A DNA stretch of 35,933 nt, taken from NCBI GenBank assembly GCA_030680175.1, contig JAUXWO010000044.1, positions 1 to 35,933 of the forward strand. Direction: 5' to 3'. Below, in pieces: positions 32,501-35,933 of this stretch. This stretch comes from Vicinamibacterales bacterium. GTDB taxonomy: Bacteria; Acidobacteriota; Vicinamibacteria; Vicinamibacterales; UBA2999. Below the pieces are notes generated by a model that was not told the DNA's origin, searched no databases, and worked only from the letters and a program-made list of their open reading frames with translations. Made by a program: the position numbers and the translations under genes. The number at the start of each line of letters is the position of its first letter. Positions within the stretch are counted from its first letter, which is position 1.

Positions 32501-33263
32501 CGGCCTCGCGATGAAACGGACGGCTGCGGCCGCTCGGGCTGAGCGCCTGCAGCGCGCTGAAGCCGGCATGGATGAAGAGGTCGTCGCAGCGGTTCACGGC
32601 GCCCGCGAGCATGATGTCGGCGCGGCCCGTGTGGAGCCAGCCGCAGGCCAGCTTCAGCGCGTAGAGCGACGACGCGCACGCGGCATCGAGTGCGTACGCG
32701 CCGGCGTCGAGGCCGAGCGCGCGCGCGAGCATGTGGGCCGGCAGGCCCGACGAAAAGCGATTCTCCGCCGCGGGCCGATCGACGCCGGCCGCCACGCGCG
32801 GATCCAGAGGCGCCCATGCCTCGCGCTGCGCGTCGAGCCAGTACGCCTCGGCGAAGCGCACCTGGTACTCGCTCGGGTAGCACAGGTTGCCCATGATGGC
32901 GCCGGTGCGCGCGCCGGACGGCACGGCGTCGTAGCCGGCGTCGGCCAGGGCGGCGCGTCCCGTGTGCAGCACCCAGCGGAACGCGGGATCGAGCCCCGCC
33001 ACGAGATCCGCGGGCACATGGAAGCCCGTCGGATCGAACTGCGCGTCGAAGCCCTCGACGTAGCCACCGCGCCGCGAGCTGATGCGCGTGCCGGCGCCGG
33101 CCGGGTCAGCGGTGATGAAGCGCGCGGGCAGGCGCCAGCGGTCGTCGGGGCACTCGGTGAGCAGGTCGGTGCCCGCGACCACCCGGTCCCACAGCGCCTG
33201 CGGGGACGGGGCGCCGGGCAGCAGGCAGGATCGTCCTACGATCGCGATCGGCGGAAACGGCAC
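26544..33263 (-). CDS. pfaC: PUFA-synthase subunit, KS-CLF-AT-DH-DH (PfaC/Pfa3-like)
   Basis: A 2239-residue multidomain synthase. Domains seen in order: ketosynthase (1-445) with C196 in DAACASSL, H331 in ECHATGT and H367 in SNLGHA; chain-length factor (about 461-795) with the Cys replaced (SFSVAAEE); acyltransferase-like (about 883-1190) with S972 in GLSSGE, where the usual GHSxG His is Leu; a repeat-rich linker (1290-1455); then four hotdog folds forming two double-hotdog dehydratases. In each pair the second fold has the catalytic His: H1739 in WFFQGHFKNDPCMPG and H2131 in WFFKAHFFQDPVQPG; the first fold has none. RMPEPPLLLADRVTGI marks the dehydratase start as in PfaC proteins. An AT between CLF and DH is known from myxobacterial Pfa3. 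The start is GTG 33263, 1 nt after the upstream stop. No C-terminal acyltransferase is present. Product unknown; long-chain polyunsaturated or related lipid likely. Confidence 0.85.
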   Translation of the reverse strand: MPFPPIAIVGRSCLLPGAPSPQALWDRVVAGTDLLTECPDDRWRLPARFITADPAGAGTRISSRRGGYVEGFDAQFDPTGFHVPADLVAGLDPAFRWVLHTGRAALADAGYDAVPSGARTGAIMGNLCYPSEYQVRFAEAYWLDAQREAWAPLDPRVAAGVDRPAAENRFSSGLPAHMLARALGLDAGAYALDAACASSLYALKLACGWLHTGRADIMLAGAVNRCDDLFIHAGFSALQALSPSGRSRPFHREADGLVPAEGAAFVVLKRLDDAVRDGDRILGVIRGIGLSNDGRAQGLLVPSEQGQVRAMERAYEIAGLAPADISLVECHATGTVVGDATEVRSMSRVYAGQAGVPLGSLKSNLGHAITVAGLGGLLKVLGAIEHATRPPTLWADQPVDALAGSPFRLLAEAEPWPSDGPRRAAVSAFGFGGNNAHLLVEEWQPSRPLVAVHSPAPGRGPVAIVGVGARVGAGQSRDDFADAIFAGAAPVRDASGAPAGTVTLPLTGLRFPPRDLADTLPQQLLVMRAAAEAIADVAVLPAARTGAFVGMGCDNEIARMGVRERLAGWVEQWTANGVPAGGVLTPATQDAIAPRLNAAMVVGMMPNIVTNRINSQFDLTGQSFSVAAEEVSGLVALDEAIGALRAGEIDAAVVGAVDLSCEPVHQAAAREVLAADRQVPGDAAVALVLKRLEDAERDGDRVYAILPDEEPEGADLRLGFDEGATSLVPVVGHAHAASGLVHVAAGALALHHRLRPVARGGVVTPWLADTERRAVTVAMDATGGQRAVVHLVEAAAPPAPLARPIVPRVHAYAGADRRAVIAAAERDDRASEGPACLVVVAADETERARKAQAAVAVITAAGDGAVPFQIEDGLYFRDRPIGGEVGFIFGGAGGSYRGMARDVIAAFPSLLSSTTALMHRNRTVAGWIFEADGPEEISPAERLKGGSFVSYLHAAFSRDILGLKPDAAIGLSSGETTALFALGAWGDLDIFYDAFLGTGAFDHEIAGNFKAIARAWGSTEAEAATWQTWRVVAPIAAVRKALEGETRAHITIVHTNADLIVAGEAAACARVVAKLEGARAFPVRYNVAVHCPELKAFGETWHAVHRRPTRPVPGVRFYTHATNSHFALGDDAVADMLTQQAVQTIEFPKVIEAAWNDGVRVFIEHGPRAGCAAFAREILGDREHLAVALDTASEPSLIQAVRAAAQLIAAGVPVDRARLGRALDDVARWAEAPRGPVTVLPAHPAPVRLPAPRTAAVSAQVSASGESRQAMAMAPALPSVFATLAEPVRALAPAPVFEMVGAAAGPVSSASEMEADVSEWQRNLRDQYMTMVARVAHAQQSYMQHAAAAFARAGQTPGFGAPEGPFARAGQTGYDATPAAFARAGQAGVVDATRPVVQAAPSTVHRAPVTEVAPPTVHRAPVTEVAPSTVHRAPVTDPAPSTVHRALSTTLPGPKFNRQELEVLSSGKISSLFGPLFEQQDQWRRQVRMPEPPLLLADRVTGIDAEPGVHGTGTIWTETDVTPDAWYLNDGRMPAGIMIEAGQADLLLISWMGADFLNKGERVYRLLGCELTYHGGLPRVGDTLKYDIHVDGHASQGDVRLFFFHYDCRVNDEVRLSVRQGQAGFFSDRDLAESGGVLWDINTATPLPDCPVAPPAVPCTRTHFGPRELEAFAAGRPFDCFGPGFEHAETHVRSPRIQGGQMLLLSEVTHFDPTGGPWGRGYCRAETRISPDDWFFQGHFKNDPCMPGTLMFEGCLELMAFYLTGLGYTLEKDGWQFEPVPEEKYLLRCRGQVLPTSPDVVCELFVEEVTDGPYPTIYADLLGTVDGLKAFHCRRMGLRLVPDWPLSTREDQVIPDRPGRPVAEVDGFQFGSRSLLACAWGKPSEAFGQAFTRFDGTRRLPRLPGPPYLFMSRVTKVEGAYGVFEKGAAVDLEFDVSPTAWYFDANGAKTMPYAVLLEAALQPCGWLTAYSGAPLASETDLAFRNLEGTATQLVEILPDSGTLRTHTRCTAVATMPGMFLESFKGTCYLDDVPVYEFTTKFGHFSPEALSNQKGLPTTDADRVWVSASSDRLEDLTSRPARYCSGSLRLPDKRLLMIDRVTGIWPEAGAKGLGRLRAEKDVKPSEWFFKAHFFQDPVQPGSLGIEALIQLLQFHMLDRDMGAGMTAPRFEPIAIGRPMSWKYRGQVVPRNKTILTEIEITEVGRDDRGAYAVANGWLWVDGLRVYSVEDMAMRIVDGER
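28923..29062. repeat. In-frame CGGTGNN/39-bp tandem array inside the PUFA synthase
   Basis: The stretch encodes about four copies of a 13-residue unit (STVHRAPVTEVAP) at residues 1402-1448. At DNA level it is built of CGGTGCA, CGGTGAA, CGGTGGA and CGGTGCC heptamers, a composition like the intergenic arrays. It lies in the linker before the first dehydratase, where length change is tolerated. Confidence 0.85.
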
Positions 33264-33264
33264 G

Positions 33265-35933
33265 TCAGCGAGCCCCGGCAGCCTGCTGGCTCGACTTCGA
33301 CGCGGGGAGCATGTGCATCTCGAGGTCGGTCATCGATGCGACGGGCGTGCCCTTCGCATCCACGACGAGCAGGTTGACGGCGAGGCCGTGCTTGCCGGTG
33401 ACGCGGCCTTCGAGCACGCAGGTCAGCGCGCCGTCGACCGGCCCGGTCTGCCACTGGCGGAACGTGCCGATGCGCGTCGGCAGCGACAGCCGGCCGAGAC
33501 GGTGCAGGCCCCAGACCTGCGCGAGCTGCACGGCGCCGTCGAGCGCGGCCACGTCGGTCGCGTACGGTCCGCCGATCCAGTGCTGGGCCGTGACGCCCTG
33601 CAGCGTGCCGACGAGTCCCTGATCCGACACGCCCTCGACGCCACGAATCACCTGGAACTCCGGACCGTGAAACAGCAGCTCGCCGTAGATGTCCGACGAG
33701 GTCCAGCGGCACGCTTCCAGGGTGCCCGCCGACAGCACGGGCGGCGCCAGGCGATGGCTGGCGGGGCCGAGGGTGACGACGGCGCCGTAGTGGCGCGTGC
33801 CGTCGGCGCCAACAAGCGCGGCGGTCATCACGACCTCGCGGCCCTTCGGCTGGGCGTCGAGCGTGACGGTGAACGCGTGGCCGCGGCCATCGAAGTCCGG
33901 CAGCGGGATCCCCTTGTAGACCCGCAGGTCATCGCAGGCGATCACGGCCAGGTCCGGCCGCTCGGCCGCCGCGGCGCTCAGGATCCACTCGAGCGCGAGC
34001 ACGGCCGGGACGACGGCATCACGCTGGATGCGGTGGCCGGTGAGGAACGGATGGCTTGCCGCGTCCACGGTCACGGTGTGCGTGCGCGGCCCCACCGGCT
34101 GCGACTCGCCGCTCAGCAGCCCGCCGATCACCACCTCGACATCGTCGGACGGCGCCGCGGCGAGTTCCTCGCAGAACATGCGGGCGCCGGTGGCGACGGG
34201 GATGAGCGACACGCCGCGCTTGCCGAACTCGGCGGCGAGGGCGGGCGTGACCATGCCGCCTTCCCACGGGCCCCAGTTGATCGACTTCACGAGGCACGCG
34301 CCCTTGCGGCGGCGCTGCTCGCGCGCGCCCACCTTGTTGAGCACCTCGTTGGCCATCGCGTAGTCGGACTGGCCGGGGTTGCCGGCGCGCGCCGCGACCG
34401 ACGAGAAGAGGCAAATAACGTTAAGCGGATCGCCGGCGGTCGCCTCGAGCAGCGCGCGGAGGCCATCCACCTTGGTGCCGAAGACGAGATCGAACTGCTC
34501 GACGGTCTTGTCGGCGAGGCGCTTGTCGGCGAGGACGCCGGCGCCGTGCACAAGGCCCGTGATCGGCCCCCACGCGGTGCGCACCTCGTCGAGCGCCGCG
34601 CCGAGCGCGGCGGCGTCGCGGACATCCACCGGGACGTAGCGCGCGGGCGAACCGGCCGCCTCGAACGCGGCGAGCGTCTCGCGCACCTCGCGGGAGCGGA
34701 GGATGCCGTCCACCTGCCGGCCGAGGTCGGCGGGACGCAGCATCTCACCGCGCGCCTTGGCATCGGCGAGCAGCGCCTTCTTGAGCGCCGCATCGCCCTC
34801 GACGCCGCGGCAGGCCGCCGGTTCGTCGGCGAGCGGCGTGCGGCCGAGCAGCAGGATGCGCGGCTGCGCGCGGCGGGCCAGTTCCAGCAGCGACGCGGCG
34901 GTCACCCCGCGCGCGCCGCCGGTGGCGACGATCACGCTGGTCGCGTCCACGCGCGGTGCCGCTTCGACGACGGGCTCGGCCACGGAGACGAGCGTCGTGC
35001 GGCGGCCGTCCTTGTGGAGGCCGACCTCGAGTTCGTCGCCGCCCGCAATGATCTCCTGCAGCACGGCCGCCGCGAGCTTCGCGGTGGGCCGGCGGCCACG
35101 CTCGAGGTCGATGGCCTTCGCGCGCACTGCCGGCCACTCCTGCGCGGCGGTCTTCACGAGCGCGGCGAGCCCCGCCGTCCACACGGTATCGGCGTCCACG
35201 CCGCCGACGCCGAAGCTGCCGCCGGTGTCCTGCACGGTCACGAAGAGGCCGCCGTCGGCCGACGCACGCGCCGCAAAGGCCTTCGCCGCCTGGAAGGCGC
35301 GGCGATTGATGGCGAGGGCCGTCGCCGCGTCCGGGCACGCACGCAGGCCATCGAGCAGAATCACGCCCGCGGCCTCGGCCGGGACGGCTTCGACGATGGC
35401 CACGCGCACGCCGCTGGCCTCGAGCTTCTCGGCCAGCGCGCTCGCCACGCCGTGCCCATCGTCGGTGATCGCGACGAGCCCCGTGCCGACCGCGTCGAGC
35501 ATGGAGCGGCCGCTCGCGGTGGCCACCGCTTCGCGTACGACGAAGCGTCCCGCACGCTCGGACACGGGCTCGGCGGCCGTCTCGCGCGGCGCACTCGGAC
35601 CGGAGGGCGTCGTCGGTGCGGGGTCCGTCGGCGCCCCGGTCGTGCGCCCGAGGTACTCGACGATCTCGCGGAGGGTCCGGACCGCGGCCATGTCGCTCGG
35701 ATCGACCTCCGGCAGGTGCGGCGCGGCCGACCGCATCGCGGCGAGGATCTCGACGCGCTTGATCGAATCGACGCCGAGGTCCGCCTCGAGCGCCATGTCG
35801 AGCTTCAGCATGTCGACCGGATAGCCGGTCTTGTCGGCGACGACGGTGAGGAGCAGCGCGCCGAGGTCCTCGGCCGCCGCGGGCGCGGCGGACGAAGCGG
35901 ACGGGGCGGCCACCGGCGCGGCGGCGGCGGCCG
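33265..35933 (-). CDS. pfaA: PUFA-synthase subunit, ACP-KR-DH part (PfaA-like, N-terminus off window)
   Basis: The frame is open to the right edge, so the usual KS-AT-ACP N-terminal part lies outside; about 889 residues are visible. Counting from the GTG-encoded Val at 35913 as residue 1: an acyl carrier protein with S50 in DLGVDSIKRVEIL, the PUFA-synthase version of the phosphopantetheine site; a ketoreductase region (about 120-610) with TGGARG (331-336), HGAGVLADK (456-464), and the SSVAARAGNPGQSDYAMAN segment (S504, Y518); then a dehydratase-like domain (about 611-870) with HPFLTGHRI (621-629). Ala/Pro-rich sequence before the ACP suggests that further tandem ACPs lie upstream. The stop is 1 nt from the next gene's GTG start, so the two subunits are translated together. 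Identification by family motifs is strong. Confidence 0.9.
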   Translation of the reverse strand, partial: AAAAAPVAAPSASSAAPAAAEDLGALLLTVVADKTGYPVDMLKLDMALEADLGVDSIKRVEILAAMRSAAPHLPEVDPSDMAAVRTLREIVEYLGRTTGAPTDPAPTTPSGPSAPRETAAEPVSERAGRFVVREAVATASGRSMLDAVGTGLVAITDDGHGVASALAEKLEASGVRVAIVEAVPAEAAGVILLDGLRACPDAATALAINRRAFQAAKAFAARASADGGLFVTVQDTGGSFGVGGVDADTVWTAGLAALVKTAAQEWPAVRAKAIDLERGRRPTAKLAAAVLQEIIAGGDELEVGLHKDGRRTTLVSVAEPVVEAAPRVDATSVIVATGGARGVTAASLLELARRAQPRILLLGRTPLADEPAACRGVEGDAALKKALLADAKARGEMLRPADLGRQVDGILRSREVRETLAAFEAAGSPARYVPVDVRDAAALGAALDEVRTAWGPITGLVHGAGVLADKRLADKTVEQFDLVFGTKVDGLRALLEATAGDPLNVICLFSSVAARAGNPGQSDYAMANEVLNKVGAREQRRRKGACLVKSINWGPWEGGMVTPALAAEFGKRGVSLIPVATGARMFCEELAAAPSDDVEVVIGGLLSGESQPVGPRTHTVTVDAASHPFLTGHRIQRDAVVPAVLALEWILSAAAAERPDLAVIACDDLRVYKGIPLPDFDGRGHAFTVTLDAQPKGREVVMTAALVGADGTRHYGAVVTLGPASHRLAPPVLSAGTLEACRWTSSDIYGELLFHGPEFQVIRGVEGVSDQGLVGTLQGVTAQHWIGGPYATDVAALDGAVQLAQVWGLHRLGRLSLPTRIGTFRQWQTGPVDGALTCVLEGRVTGKHGLAVNLLVVDAKGTPVASMTDLEMHMLPASKSSQQAAGAR

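Noticed and set aside
27768-33377. Very long plus-strand open frame (about 1870 codons) opposite the PUFA synthase
   Set aside because: It is a GC-rich antisense shadow: Arg/His/Ala-rich low-complexity translation, no domain motifs, and the opposite strand has clear KS, AT and DH motifs.

Overview
This is a GC-rich (about 70%) bacterial chromosome segment. Gene content and texture suggest an Acidobacteriota genome, perhaps of the Vicinamibacteria (subdivision 6) type. That assignment is an inference from GC content, gene complement and the dense 7-bp intergenic repeats; no 16S rRNA or ribosomal protein gene is present to test it.

Layout. Positions 1-1358 (minus strand) hold the 5' part of dnaX preceded by the small SRP RNA gene (ffs). 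A two-component HD-GYP protein follows on the plus strand (1610-2734). Positions 2849-9750 (minus strand) form a lysine/diaminopimelate block, read right to left as asd, lysC, dapB, dapA, dapD, dapE. asd is preceded by a structured leader with overlapping hairpins and an intrinsic terminator. Most gaps in this block are filled by short tandem repeats arranged as palindromes. Positions 9951-11184 carry a Xre/RES toxin-antitoxin pair. Then come a YpfJ-type zinc metallopeptidase, an autoregulated TetR-cupin pair with a clear operator, a secreted PQQ dehydrogenase, and a two-gene unit of an RnfD-like membrane protein with a Cys-rich Sel1-like tail and a SUMF1-domain protein (15716-18210).

On the minus strand an Abhydrolase_9-type membrane hydrolase is followed by a DsrE-like protein and a fatty acid hydroxylase. 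These last two diverge from an ArsR-rhodanese fusion regulator. A MarR gene and a secreted cyclase-family protein diverge from a shared promoter region with three copies of a 14-bp operator. tRNA-Ser(GGA), a secreted beta-helix protein, a histone H1-like protein and a Gdx/SugE-type SMR exporter follow.

Positions 26544-35933 (minus strand) are two huge genes of a PUFA-type (Pfa) polyketide/fatty acid synthase: the C-terminal part of a PfaA-like protein (ACP-KR-DH, running off the window) and a complete KS-CLF-AT-DH-DH protein of 2239 residues. An interdomain linker of the second contains an in-frame CGGTGNN tandem array that looks like the intergenic repeats.

The most unusual signal is a class of short-tandem-repeat elements. 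Several unrelated repeat sequences share one architecture: a tandem array, a short unique centre, then the same array in reverse complement. They abut coding sequences so closely that in two cases they supply the stop codon (dapE, asd), and they touch the start of asd and lysC.
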